Source of the DNA: CAWABB01 sp963780165 | GTDB taxonomy: Bacteria > Bacteroidota > Ignavibacteria > UBA10030 > UBA6906 | Reading direction: 5' to 3' | Assembly: GCA_963780165.1 (NCBI GenBank) | Contig: CAWABB010000007.1 | Location: forward strand, 372,001 to 436,000 | DNA length: 64,000 nucleotides | Shown here: positions 24,647 through 32,944 of the stretch, piece by piece | How the letters are laid out: each line of letters starts with the position of its first letter | Position numbering within the stretch: position 1 is the first letter of the stretch | Program-made: the position numbers and the translations under genes | Notes under the pieces: generated by a model | The model's input: the letters and a program-made list of their open reading frames with translations, nothing else | What the model was told of the DNA's origin: nothing | Database searches by the model: none

Positions 24647-25521
24647 GACGAATACAGGGTGCCGGCATTGAGGACAGGCGTAGCCTCATGCTCCGACACG
24701 AGCGCCACGAGGAGGTTATTGACCATCGATGCCTTGCGTTCCTCGTCAAGGGTGACGATGTGTTGCTCGGCGAGCAATTTCAGAGCGCTTTCGACCATCC
24801 CGACCGCCCCCTCGACGATTTTCTGCCTCGCCGCGACGATAGCTTCCGCCTGCTGCCGCCGGAGCATGGCCTGCGCGATCTCCTGGGCGTATGCGAGGTG
24901 GCTGATCCGCGCCTCCGAGATCTCAACACCAGCTATTCCCAGCCGCGCCTGGACCTGGTGTGTGAGGTTTTCGGAGACTTCGTCGGGACTCCCACGCAAA
25001 GAAGCTTTCTTGTCATCATGGGCGTCGTACGGATAGTGCGAAGCGAGGGACCGAATCGCCGTCTCGCTCTGTATGGCCACGAACTGAGCGTAATTCTCCA
25101 CGTCGAACAAGGCTTTTGCCGAATCCACGACCCGCCAGACCACGACCGCGGCGATTTCGATCGGGTTTCCGGCCAGATCGTTTACCTTCAGCCGCTCGCT
25201 ATTGAAGTTGTGAATGCGAAGGGAAACATGGGTCTTCGTGGTAAACGGGTTGGTCCACCAGAAACCCGGATCCCTTACCGTTCCCACGTATCGCCCGAAA
25301 AAGACGATCACGCGAGCCTCGTTGGGATGGACGACGAAGAAGCCCGAGAGCCCCAGTGCGATAAGAACAAAGAGGACGATGACCATCCAGAGAAGGGTCA
25401 CGTCCTCGGCGAGGATCATGTCTCTGACCAGGATGACAGTGAAAAAGATGACGGCGATGGTCAGGAGCAGCATGAGGAATCCGTTGACTCTCCACGCCTT
25501 GAATTCTTTGATTTCGGCCAT
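24643..25521 (-). CDS. SPFH/band-7 domain membrane protein
   Basis: Protein of 292 residues. Two N-terminal membrane segments (VNGFLMLLLTIAVIFFTVI and LLWMVIVLFVLIALGLSGFF) precede an SPFH domain (about 65-230) with NEARVIVFFGRYVGTVRDPGF, FNSERLKVNDLAGNPIEI and VEISEARISHLAYA. A helical region rich in Ala, Gln and Glu follows. Members assemble into membrane rings or scaffolds (HflK/C, stomatin, flotillin). The partner gene encodes an Arc-like repressor, a pairing I recall from other Bacteroidota-type genomes. The biological role is not defined. Confidence 0.87.
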   Translation of the reverse strand: MAEIKEFKAWRVNGFLMLLLTIAVIFFTVILVRDMILAEDVTLLWMVIVLFVLIALGLSGFFVVHPNEARVIVFFGRYVGTVRDPGFWWTNPFTTKTHVSLRIHNFNSERLKVNDLAGNPIEIAAVVVWRVVDSAKALFDVENYAQFVAIQSETAIRSLASHYPYDAHDDKKASLRGSPDEVSENLTHQVQARLGIAGVEISEARISHLAYAQEIAQAMLRRQQAEAIVAARQKIVEGAVGMVESALKLLAEQHIVTLDEERKASMVNNLLVALVSEHEATPVLNAGTLYSS

Positions 25522-25539
25522 TGTAGCCTCCCCAGGTGG

Positions 25540-25560
25540 ATGATATCATATATATATCAT
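25540..25560. promoter_or_regulatory. Palindromic operator candidate over the SPFH promoter
   Basis: A perfect 10-bp palindrome ATGATATCAT (25540-25549) is followed by TATATATATCAT, so a second half-site lies about 10 bp away. Together they cover the -10 box and transcription start of the SPFH-RHH operon. The spacing suits a pair of ribbon-helix-helix dimers. Confidence 0.5.
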
Positions 25561-25579
25561 TGTAATATCTCAATGTCAA
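25551..25579 (-). promoter_or_regulatory. Promoter of the SPFH-RHH operon
   Basis: Minus strand TTGACA (25579-25574), 17-bp spacer, TATATA (25556-25551). The message would start near 25544, and GGGGAGG lies about 8 nt before the ATG at 25521. Confidence 0.75.
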
Positions 25580-25588
25580 GTGAAATCG

Positions 25589-25622
25589 AAAAAAAACCGG
25601 CGCCCCAATCTCGGAACGCCGG
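25589..25622 (-). terminator. Intrinsic terminator of the S46 peptidase gene
   Basis: The minus strand reads CCGGCG (25622-25617), a 14-nt loop, CGCCGG (25602-25597) and then eight T. It lies 30 nt beyond the peptidase stop and just upstream of the SPFH promoter. Confidence 0.8.
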
Positions 25623-25651
25623 CCGTTTCTCCCCTTGTTCAGCGGTTCAGG

Positions 25652-27718
25652 TCATTCTTTTTCCAGCTCATCAGCAAGGTCACCCGCATCGTACAGTTTC
25701 CGCAGGCACTCGATGATCGCTGCCGTGTGCACCGCCACGGCCCGTGCCTTCGCGTCTGTGTAAATGTACCGGCCGGACAGGCTCTCGATGTTCCCGTCAA
25801 AAATGAGCCCAACGATTTCGGCGTTGGCGTTGATGGTGGGCGATCCCGAGTTGCCGCCGATGATGTCGGCCGTGCAGACAAAGTTGAACGGGGTTCCCAG
25901 GTTCAGCTCCTTCTCCCCTTCGATGTACCTCTCTGGCAGATCGAACGGCGGGACTCCTCCGAACGACTTGTGCCGGTCGTACATTCCATAGAACGTGGTG
26001 ATGGGCGGGGCGATCGTCCCGTTCATCGGGTATCCCTTCACGGGACCGAACGACAACCTGAGCGAGAAGGTGGCGTCGGGCGCCGCCGCCTTTCCGTACA
26101 CCTCGAACCGTGCCTTCCCTATTGCTTCGCTCGCGGGAGTGATCGTCGCAGAAACATTCTTCTCCGTCCACAGCCGCATCTCTTCCTGGACCGGGTAGAG
26201 CTTCCTCGCCAGCACGATCAGCGGGTCAGTCGATGCATCGATCGCTTTCTGGCCGCCCTCGAGCAGCTCACGGCGGTAGTCGACGTCAGCCATGCGAGAG
26301 GTTGCGTGATAGAGGCGGGCCGCTTCCTCGGGAGTCTTCCCGTCAAGCACGATTTGCACCCAGCGATCCTTCGGTCCCAGTTTCTCCGAGGCAAGCCGGA
26401 GGGCTTCAGCCATCTGCGCCTCCTCCAGGTCCGGGTAGACCGGTGCCGAAGACAGAACCCTCCTCTTTGTCGCGGCGAGGCTCGCATCCTGATAATACGA
26501 CACCCGGTCCCCGTTCGGCTTCTTCAGTTCCAGCGGAAGAGCCACGAGCGTCACAGCCTGTCCGGCCATCGCGGAATAGAGCGTCCGGTAGGTGCTCTCC
26601 TTCCTCCGCGCCGATTGCCTCCTGGTCGCGGCCTGGACGCTGTCCCACGCCCAGCCGTAGGAGCGCATCCACTCCTTCTTCCCTTTCACCGCCGCCCGCA
26701 ATGCATCCTCCGTTTCCTTCCTGGCACCCATGACCGCCGGATCCAGCAGCGCCTCGTATTCGCCCTCGCGCACCTTGAGTGAATTCTCGAGACCGAAGAT
26801 CATCGACTGAGACCGCCTCGCCTGCTCGGGTCCCTGCGTTGCGTATGCCTTGAGTGCTTCGATGCGACGGCGCGTCGCTTCGATCCTGGAGGGCGCTGAC
26901 TCGTCGCGCTCATACATAAGCTGCGCCGTCGTCATCATCCGGTTCGTCGAGCCGGGATGGCCGGACACAAAGACCAACTCGTTCTCCGCAGCGCCCGCGG
27001 ACTTCCAGCGGAAATAATGATCACTCTTGATCGGCTCGTCATTCTCGTACACCCGGAGAAATGTCATGTCGAGATTGTAGCGCGGGAAGGTGAAATTATC
27101 GGGGTCGCCGCCGAAGAACGCGGCCTGGACTTCCGGCGCCATCACGAGGCGGATATCCGTGTACTTCTTGTACGTGTACAGCCAGTACTCGCTTCCCTGG
27201 TACAGCGTCACGATATCCGAACGAAGACCCGTTTTCTCGAGGCTCCGACGGGAAATCTCCGCCGTGGTCGCCTTGCGGGCATCCAGAGCCTGCGCGGGAG
27301 TCATCCCCGGCTTCACGGCTCCCATAACCTCGGCGGTCACGTTCTCCATCCCGACCAGGACGTTGATTTCAAGGTCCGGGCATTTCAGCTCGCTCTCCCG
27401 GTCTTTCGCATAGAACCCGTTGCGAATCAGGTCGTTCTCCGCCGTGGAGAGTTTCTGGATCTGGCCGCGCGCGACGTGGTGGTTCGTAAGGACGAGCCCG
27501 TCGGGGCTGACAAACGAGCCGGACCCGCCGTCTCCGATCCGGACGCTTGACAGACGAACGTGATCCAGCCACTCCCGGGTTGGAACAAACCCGTACTTTT
27601 CTTTGAGATGCTTCAGCGGGAGGTTGTCCAGCGTCCACATGCCGTCATCGCCCCGCCCGCCGGACACGGCGAGAGCCATCAGGAGAATCACCATCCCGGA
27701 CCACCGGAAGAACTTCAT
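25652..27718 (-). CDS. S46-family dipeptidyl-peptidase
   Basis: Exported serine peptidase of 688 residues that removes dipeptides from the N-terminus of peptides in the periplasm (DPP7/DPP11 family). A signal peptide (MVILLMALAVSGGRG) is followed by GMWTLDNLP, usual for the mature start. The chymotrypsin-like catalytic histidine lies in VLTNHHVA (about 80-81), and the serine is S624 in GGNSGSP. A large helical insertion separates them. The specificity residue downstream (in the stretch after FDGNIESLSG) differs from both the classic DPP7 and DPP11 forms as I remember them, so preference is left open. It fits with the other peptidases and amino-acid enzymes nearby. Confidence 0.92.
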   Translation of the reverse strand: MKFFRWSGMVILLMALAVSGGRGDDGMWTLDNLPLKHLKEKYGFVPTREWLDHVRLSSVRIGDGGSGSFVSPDGLVLTNHHVARGQIQKLSTAENDLIRNGFYAKDRESELKCPDLEINVLVGMENVTAEVMGAVKPGMTPAQALDARKATTAEISRRSLEKTGLRSDIVTLYQGSEYWLYTYKKYTDIRLVMAPEVQAAFFGGDPDNFTFPRYNLDMTFLRVYENDEPIKSDHYFRWKSAGAAENELVFVSGHPGSTNRMMTTAQLMYERDESAPSRIEATRRRIEALKAYATQGPEQARRSQSMIFGLENSLKVREGEYEALLDPAVMGARKETEDALRAAVKGKKEWMRSYGWAWDSVQAATRRQSARRKESTYRTLYSAMAGQAVTLVALPLELKKPNGDRVSYYQDASLAATKRRVLSSAPVYPDLEEAQMAEALRLASEKLGPKDRWVQIVLDGKTPEEAARLYHATSRMADVDYRRELLEGGQKAIDASTDPLIVLARKLYPVQEEMRLWTEKNVSATITPASEAIGKARFEVYGKAAAPDATFSLRLSFGPVKGYPMNGTIAPPITTFYGMYDRHKSFGGVPPFDLPERYIEGEKELNLGTPFNFVCTADIIGGNSGSPTINANAEIVGLIFDGNIESLSGRYIYTDAKARAVAVHTAAIIECLRKLYDAGDLADELEKE

Positions 27719-27771
27719 CGTATTACAGTCTCCTTTGATGCGTGTTGGTCGAGAGGCCGCGCAGGCGGGCC

Positions 27772-29073
27772 TCAGATGTACTTCAGCTGCCGAGCCGCCT
27801 GCTCCAGCTCGTCACGGAACTCGGGGTGCGCGATGCCGATGAGCGCCCGCGCCCGTTCGCGGATCGTCCGCGCATACAGGTCTGCGACACCGTATTCGGT
27901 GACCACGAAGCGGACGTGGCTGCGGCTCGTCACCACACCCCCGCCCGGCCTGATGGTCGACACGATCTTGCTGACGTGTGTCCCCTGCACCGTCGCGGAT
28001 GAGGGGAGCGCGATGATGGGGACGCCTCCTTTGCTCCGCGAGGCGCCGTAGATGAAGTCTACCTGTCCCCCCACGCCGCTGTAGAGGCGGTGACCAATGC
28101 TGTCGCTGCACACCTGCCCGGTCAGGTCGACCTCGATGGCCGAATTGATTGCGACCATCCGGTCGTTCCGCGCAATTACGAACGGGTCGTTGATGTACTC
28201 CGTCGGGTGCATCTCCACAACGGGATTGTCGTGCACGAACCGGTAGAGCCGCTTTGTCCCGAGCAGGAACCCCGCGACGATCTTGCCCGGATGCAGAGTC
28301 TTCATCTCGCCGTCGATGATGCCACGGTCCACGAGGTCAATGATCCCGTCGGAGAAGAGCTCTGTGTGAATTCCCAGATGCTTGTGCGAATGGAGCTCAT
28401 GCAGCACGGCATCCGGAATGCCTCCGATCCCCATCTGCAGGGTCGCTCCGTTCGGGATGATGCCGGCGATGTGGCGGGCGATGTCTCGCGCCGTGTCATT
28501 CAGCCCTCCCATGGGGGTTTCGGGGAGCTCGTATGACACCGGGACCGCATGATCGATCTTCGAGATGTGGATGAATGCGTCCCCAAGCGTGCGCGGCATA
28601 TTGGGATTCACCTCGGCGATAACGACTTTCGCCGATTGCGCCGCAGCCTTGGTGATCCCGACTTCGACGCCGAGCGAACAGAACCCGTGTTCGTCGGGAG
28701 GGGCCACGTGAATGAGGGCCACATCCAGGGGGATGCGACCGGTCTTGAACAGGAGCGGAACTTCGGAGAGGAAACACGGCGTGAAGTCCGCGCGGCCTTC
28801 ATTCACCGCCTTGCGGACGTTGTCGCTGATGAACAGCGAGTTGACGCGGATATGCCCTTCCATTTCCGGGGCGACGTAGTCCGCCGGCCCGATGGTCAGA
28901 ACCTGAACGATTTCGACGTTCGAAAGCTCCCTGGCGCGTTCCACGAGCGCCCCGAGGACGGTCTGCGGGACGGAGCAGTTTCCCGAGAGAAAGAGGCGCA
29001 TGCCGGACGCGACGTTCATGACGGCTTCGGCGGCGGTGGTTGTCCGTCGCTGGAGCAGTTCGGCGACGCTCAT
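27772..29073 (-). CDS. Acetyl-CoA hydrolase/CoA-transferase family protein
   Basis: Cytoplasmic enzyme of 433 residues in the acetyl-CoA hydrolase / 4-hydroxybutyrate or succinyl-CoA:acetate CoA-transferase family. The N-terminal half has GMRLFLSGNCSVPQTVL and HVAPPDEHGFCSLGVE; the second half has GIGGIPDAVLHEL, HTELFSDGIIDL with the probable catalytic glutamate, GQVDFIYGASRSKGG and the C-terminal VTEYGVADLYARTIRERA. The ATG overlaps the ald stop (ATGA). Next to alanine dehydrogenase it would turn the acyl-CoA formed from pyruvate into acid or move the CoA, which is inference. Confidence 0.85.
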   Translation of the reverse strand: MSVAELLQRRTTTAAEAVMNVASGMRLFLSGNCSVPQTVLGALVERARELSNVEIVQVLTIGPADYVAPEMEGHIRVNSLFISDNVRKAVNEGRADFTPCFLSEVPLLFKTGRIPLDVALIHVAPPDEHGFCSLGVEVGITKAAAQSAKVVIAEVNPNMPRTLGDAFIHISKIDHAVPVSYELPETPMGGLNDTARDIARHIAGIIPNGATLQMGIGGIPDAVLHELHSHKHLGIHTELFSDGIIDLVDRGIIDGEMKTLHPGKIVAGFLLGTKRLYRFVHDNPVVEMHPTEYINDPFVIARNDRMVAINSAIEVDLTGQVCSDSIGHRLYSGVGGQVDFIYGASRSKGGVPIIALPSSATVQGTHVSKIVSTIRPGGGVVTSRSHVRFVVTEYGVADLYARTIRERARALIGIAHPEFRDELEQAARQLKYI

Positions 29074-30179
29074 CGGCCACCCCCTGCGTGTCCCAGTGCC
29101 GATGCCAGCGGTGTGTTGGCCACCCTGCCGTTGTAGAGGACGGTGCCGCGCTTCAGCGCCGGCAGGTCGGCGACTGCGGTCGCCACTCCCGCCCTGGCCA
29201 CCTCGCGGATGTACGGCCAGGCGGCGTTGTTGAAGGCATGTGTCGCGGTGCGCGCCACCACCGAGGTCATATTCGGCACCGCATAGTGAAGGATGTTTCC
29301 CTCGAGGTAGACCGGGTCGCGGTGCGTTGTCGGCCGGATCGTTTCAACGCACCCTCCCTGGTCAATCGAGATGTCCATAATGATCGACCGTGGCTTCATC
29401 AGCCCGAGCGTAGACGCCGGGATGACGATCGGGGCCCGCTCGCCGGGCTGGAGCACGGCACCCACGAGCACATCGGCGAACTTCGCGACCTTCTTGATGT
29501 TAAATTCATGCGACACCATGGTGACGATCCTGGCGCCCTGCGATGTCTGCTGATCGATCGCCTGCAGGCGCGACAGATCGCGGTCGAGCACGTACACGCT
29601 CGCGCCCGCGGCGAGGAACCCGAGCGCGGCGGCGAGCCCGAATGTACCCGCGCCGATGATCACCACCTCCGCCGGCGGAACCCCCGGGACGCCGCCCAGC
29701 AGGATCCCTTTCCCTCCATGGTTGTTCTGCAGGAGAGTCGCGGCGATCTGAGGCGTCATCCTCCCGGCCGCCTGGCTCAGAGGCACGAGCACGGGCAGCG
29801 CTCCGCTCTCCTCCTGAATGAGCTCGTAGGCAACGGCGGTGATGCGCTTCGCGAGGAATCGCTCCAGCTGCTCCCGCGGGCAGACCGCGAGGTGCAGGAA
29901 TCCCATCACGGTTGACCCCTCCTTCATCAGCTCCGTCTCCTGCGGGGTCGGGCGTTCGACTTTCAGCACAAGATCGGGCCGTCCGAAGACTTCCTCGGAG
30001 GAATATACGATCTGGCCCCCGGCCCGTTCGTAGTCCACGTCGTGAAACCCGGCGCCCAGTCCAGCGTCAGATTCGACGACGCAACGGTGACCGGAGGCGG
30101 ACAGAAGCTCGACGCCTGCCGGCGTGAGGCCGACACGATGTTCGTCAGCGCGGTGCTCCCGCGGAACACCTATGTTCAT
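29070..30179 (-). CDS. ald: Alanine dehydrogenase
   Basis: NAD-dependent enzyme that interconverts L-alanine with pyruvate and ammonia. At 369 residues it has the standard length. N-terminal MNIGVPREHRADEHRVGLTP (usual MxIGVPKExKxxExRV), the substrate lysine in DLVLKVERPT, the histidine in GFLHLAVCP, and the Rossmann loop VVIIGAGTFGLAAALGFLAAGA are all visible, as is the SIDQGGCVETIRPTTH segment. AAGGAG lies 5-6 nt before the ATG at 30179. It is the first gene of a two-gene operon with a CoA-transferase and has its own promoter. Confidence 0.95.
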   Translation of the reverse strand: MNIGVPREHRADEHRVGLTPAGVELLSASGHRCVVESDAGLGAGFHDVDYERAGGQIVYSSEEVFGRPDLVLKVERPTPQETELMKEGSTVMGFLHLAVCPREQLERFLAKRITAVAYELIQEESGALPVLVPLSQAAGRMTPQIAATLLQNNHGGKGILLGGVPGVPPAEVVIIGAGTFGLAAALGFLAAGASVYVLDRDLSRLQAIDQQTSQGARIVTMVSHEFNIKKVAKFADVLVGAVLQPGERAPIVIPASTLGLMKPRSIIMDISIDQGGCVETIRPTTHRDPVYLEGNILHYAVPNMTSVVARTATHAFNNAAWPYIREVARAGVATAVADLPALKRGTVLYNGRVANTPLASALGHAGGGR

Positions 30180-30265
30180 ACCATCTCCTTCGCGATCGGC
30201 TGTACTAGTTGTGGCAGGGGAATGTACAACGAAAGAACAGACGGCGGTGACGTCGATGCGCTCCA

Positions 30266-30294
30266 AAGATAGCACAATTTCCGCTGAGAGACAA
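30266..30294 (-). promoter_or_regulatory. Promoter of the ald operon
   Basis: Minus strand TTGTCT (30294-30289), 17-bp spacer, TATCTT followed by TGG (30271-30266). The -10 matches the Bacteroidota-type TAnnTTTG. Confidence 0.6.
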
Positions 30295-30303
30295 AGCCCC
30301 GGA

Positions 30304-30332
30304 TTGATGCTTCCGTTGATATTCAGTACCTT
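30304..30332 (+). promoter_or_regulatory. Probable promoter of the phosphoglycerate dehydrogenase-like gene
   Basis: TTGATG (30304), 17-bp spacer, TACCTTG (30327). It is divergent from the ald promoter, with about 10 bp between the two -35 boxes, so both could be controlled together. Confidence 0.5.
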
Positions 30333-30360
30333 GCAGCGTCACCACTCGACGGAGGCACCC

Positions 30361-31287
30361 ATGAAGATTCTCATTACGGACGGGATTTCTGAAGAGGGGG
30401 CGAAGATCCTGGCCGACGGCGGCCACGACGTACACATCGAGAAACTCCTGCCTGATCACCTGCTGAAGGCCATTCCCGAGTACCACTGCATCATCGTCCG
30501 AAGCGCCACGAAGGTTACGGCTGACGTCATCGCGGCCGGCGCACACCTGAAAGTCATCGCCCGCGGCGGGGTCGGTCTTGACAATATCGACGTCAAGGCT
30601 GCCGAAGCGCGGGGCATCACCGTGCTGAACACGCCTGCCGCTTCCGCAATATCGGTGGCAGAGCTCGCGATAGGCCACATGCTCGCGGTCTCGCGGTTCC
30701 TGCACGTGAGCACGGCCGAGATGCGCGCGGGGAAGTGGCCGAAGAAGGAATACTCCAGGGGGATCGAACTATACCGGAAGACCCTCGGCATCATCGGCCT
30801 CGGGAACATCGGCAAGGAAGTGGCGCGGCGCGCGCTCGGGCTCGGCATGACCGTGCTCGCGTACGATCCGCCGTTCGCCCCGATGGATTTTCTCGTGGAG
30901 ATAACCACGAAAGAGAAGCTGCTGGCGCGCAGCGACTTCATCACGCTCCACATCCCCTTCTCGAAGCAGCATGGCCCGGCGATCGGGCGCGCGGAATTCG
31001 CGATGATGAAGCGCGGCGTCGTCATCGTCAACTGCGCGCGCGGCGGTGTGGTCGACGAGAAGGCGCTGCTGGAGGGGCTCGAGAGCGGCACGGTCGGCGC
31101 GGCGGCGCTGGATGTGTTCTCCGAGGAGCCCCCGAGCGATGCCCTCACGGCTCTCATCCATCACCCGAGAGTGAGCGTGTCGCCGCATATCGGCGGATCG
31201 ACCGTCGAAGCACAGGATCGCGTGGGGAGCGAGATTGCGTTGAAAGTGAACAAGGCACTCGCGGACGGCCACGAGCACGAGGAGTGA
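30361..31287 (+). CDS. D-3-phosphoglycerate dehydrogenase-like 2-hydroxyacid dehydrogenase
   Basis: NAD-dependent D-2-hydroxyacid dehydrogenase of 308 residues, most like the short form of SerA, which starts serine synthesis. Visible are the substrate-side VRSATKVTADVI, RGGVGLDNIDVKAAEARGI, the nucleotide loop GIIGLGNIGKEVARRA, the catalytic arginine in NCARGGVVDEKAL, the glutamate in DVFSEEPP and the histidine in SPHIGGSTVEAQ. There is no C-terminal ACT domain, so feedback by serine in the usual way is not expected. GGAGG lies 6 nt before the ATG. Confidence 0.87.
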   Translation: MKILITDGISEEGAKILADGGHDVHIEKLLPDHLLKAIPEYHCIIVRSATKVTADVIAAGAHLKVIARGGVGLDNIDVKAAEARGITVLNTPAASAISVAELAIGHMLAVSRFLHVSTAEMRAGKWPKKEYSRGIELYRKTLGIIGLGNIGKEVARRALGLGMTVLAYDPPFAPMDFLVEITTKEKLLARSDFITLHIPFSKQHGPAIGRAEFAMMKRGVVIVNCARGGVVDEKALLEGLESGTVGAAALDVFSEEPPSDALTALIHHPRVSVSPHIGGSTVEAQDRVGSEIALKVNKALADGHEHEE

Positions 31288-31292
31288 GCCGA

Positions 31293-31319
31293 CCCGCCGG
31301 AAGTGTGCTCCGGGCGGGA
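31293..31319. terminator. Bidirectional hairpin between converging genes
   Basis: CCCGCCGGA pairs with TCCGGGCGGG across an 8-nt loop with one bulge. It lies between the plus-strand dehydrogenase stop (31287) and the minus-strand DUF1343 stop (31325). No long T-run is present. Confidence 0.5.
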
Positions 31320-31324
31320 CCGGC

Positions 31325-32548
31325 CTATTCATACAGCAGATACTTCGAACGGACCGCACGGAAGCGATCGATCTCTGCCGTCCAGGAGTCCACGATCGCC
31401 GAGGGACCCCGCCCGGCGTCGAGCATTTCTCGAAGGGCCGACGTTCCGGCCAGCCTGTCGATCGACGAGCTCTTCCACTGGAATTCCTTCGGGTGTGAGA
31501 TCCTGAACGCCCAGAGCAGGGCCACGCCAGTTGCCACGGGCACGAACCTGTTCCGGTCAGTCACGTCAAGACGGATGCCCCGGCATTCATGGCCGGCATG
31601 CTTTGGGACGGCGCCCTTCTGGTTCTGCCGCGGCACGAATGCCTCGCCGACGAATTCGACGCCCGGCATGGGCAGGCTCTTCAACGTCGCGAGAACCTTC
31701 GCCGTGTCTACCCACGGTGCTCCGATAATTTCGAACGGCCGATCGGTCCCTCGACCCTCGGACAGATTCGTTCCCTCGAAGAAGCATGATCCGGGGTAGA
31801 CAGTCGCGGTCTGGACGGTCACCATGTTCGGGGATGGCTTCACCCACCGCAGCCCGGTTTCATCAAACCAGAGCCCGCGCGTCCACCCGGTCATCCCGAT
31901 GACCGTGAGGTTTGCGCGCACGCCACCCTCGAGGTAGCCCTCGCCGTTGTACATCCGTGCCAGCTCTCCCACGGTCATGCCATGAGTCACCGGGATCGGC
32001 GCGAAGCCGACAAACGATTTGAGAGAATCCAGTCGCACCGGCCCCTCGACCGAAATCCCACGGATCGGGTTCGGCCGGTCCAGCACGATCACCGGTACCC
32101 CGGCACGTGCCGCCGCCGTCATGACGTGGCCGAGGGTTGAGATGTAGGTGTAGAAGCGCGCGCCGACATCCTGGATGTCGAACAGGAGGACGTCGATCGA
32201 ATCCAACACCGGGGAGGCGGGAGCGTACCCATTGCCGTAGAGGGAATAGACGGGGAGCCCGGTCTGCCGGTCCACCCCGTCGACAACGGAACCTTCCTGA
32301 TCTCCCCGGATGCCGTGTTCGGGACCGAACAACGCAACCAGGGAAATGCCCGGGGTTTCGTGCAACACGTCAGCGAGATGGCGCCCGTCCTTCAGGCGCG
32401 TTGTGTGATTGCACACGAGGCCGACTCGCTTCCCCTTGACATCCCCGAGCCGCTCTGACACCAGGATGTCCGCTCCGGTGCGCACGGAGGCGATGCTCCC
32501 AGGCCCGACGAGTGACAGAAGAATCAGAACAAGAACCGATTGGGCCAT
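31325..32548 (-). CDS. DUF1343 exo-beta-N-acetylmuramidase (NamZ-like)
   Basis: Exported protein of 407 residues. A signal peptide (VLVLILLSLVGPGSIAS) is followed by the DUF1343 core: GKRVGLVCNHTT, LFGPEHGIRGDQEGS with conserved Glu and His, LLFDIQDVGARFYTYISTL, VLDRPNPIRG and later PSPNMVTVQTATVYPG. NamZ of Bacillus subtilis, the characterised member, removes terminal MurNAc from peptidoglycan fragments. With the GH20 enzyme at 40814 it may serve muropeptide or chitin-oligomer use, which is inference. Confidence 0.88.
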   Translation of the reverse strand: MAQSVLVLILLSLVGPGSIASVRTGADILVSERLGDVKGKRVGLVCNHTTRLKDGRHLADVLHETPGISLVALFGPEHGIRGDQEGSVVDGVDRQTGLPVYSLYGNGYAPASPVLDSIDVLLFDIQDVGARFYTYISTLGHVMTAAARAGVPVIVLDRPNPIRGISVEGPVRLDSLKSFVGFAPIPVTHGMTVGELARMYNGEGYLEGGVRANLTVIGMTGWTRGLWFDETGLRWVKPSPNMVTVQTATVYPGSCFFEGTNLSEGRGTDRPFEIIGAPWVDTAKVLATLKSLPMPGVEFVGEAFVPRQNQKGAVPKHAGHECRGIRLDVTDRNRFVPVATGVALLWAFRISHPKEFQWKSSSIDRLAGTSALREMLDAGRGPSAIVDSWTAEIDRFRAVRSKYLLYE

Positions 32549-32587
32549 GGGATGCCTCTGCGTGCGGTGAGATCGTATCGACCGAGG

Positions 32588-32616
32588 AAGCTACTCCTGT
32601 CACCCCACAAAATCAA
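32588..32616 (-). promoter_or_regulatory. Probable promoter of the DUF1343 gene
   Basis: Minus strand TTGATT (32616-32611), 17-bp spacer, TAGCTT (32593-32588). The leader would be about 35 nt. Confidence 0.5.
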
Positions 32617-32944
32617 CCTCTCCAGGAGGACTGCCCCATTCTTCCCCCGGTAATGGCCAGGCCGGGAAAACGTCAATCACCCGCACATGGCCCCCCCTTG
32701 CACGAAACGCCACCGTTCCCCCTGCCGCGTCTGTTTCCCCCCCCGTGTCTACACACAGGTCACACGCTGGACCTCTGCAAAGGCCCCGCCCGTGCACGTA
32801 GGAGGCGGTCACACGAATTTCTACAAAACGTGACAGCGGGCACGCGCGATCTCGATGGGGGTCGATACCATACGTCATACCTATGCCGACAGGTTCCCCC
32901 GCCTGCACCGGTCGCCGCAATTTCCCGATCCACGCGCACCCTTC
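32617..32944. other. Intergenic region upstream of the M36-like peptidase
   Basis: About 330 bp with long C-runs on the plus strand. I find no gene, tRNA or clear promoter for the following gene. An in-frame ATG at 32855 could begin that gene, but its residues look non-coding. Confidence 0.4.

Noticed and set aside
25541..25560. TATATATAT run read as a microsatellite
   Set aside because: It is short and is better explained as the -10 box plus part of a palindromic operator.
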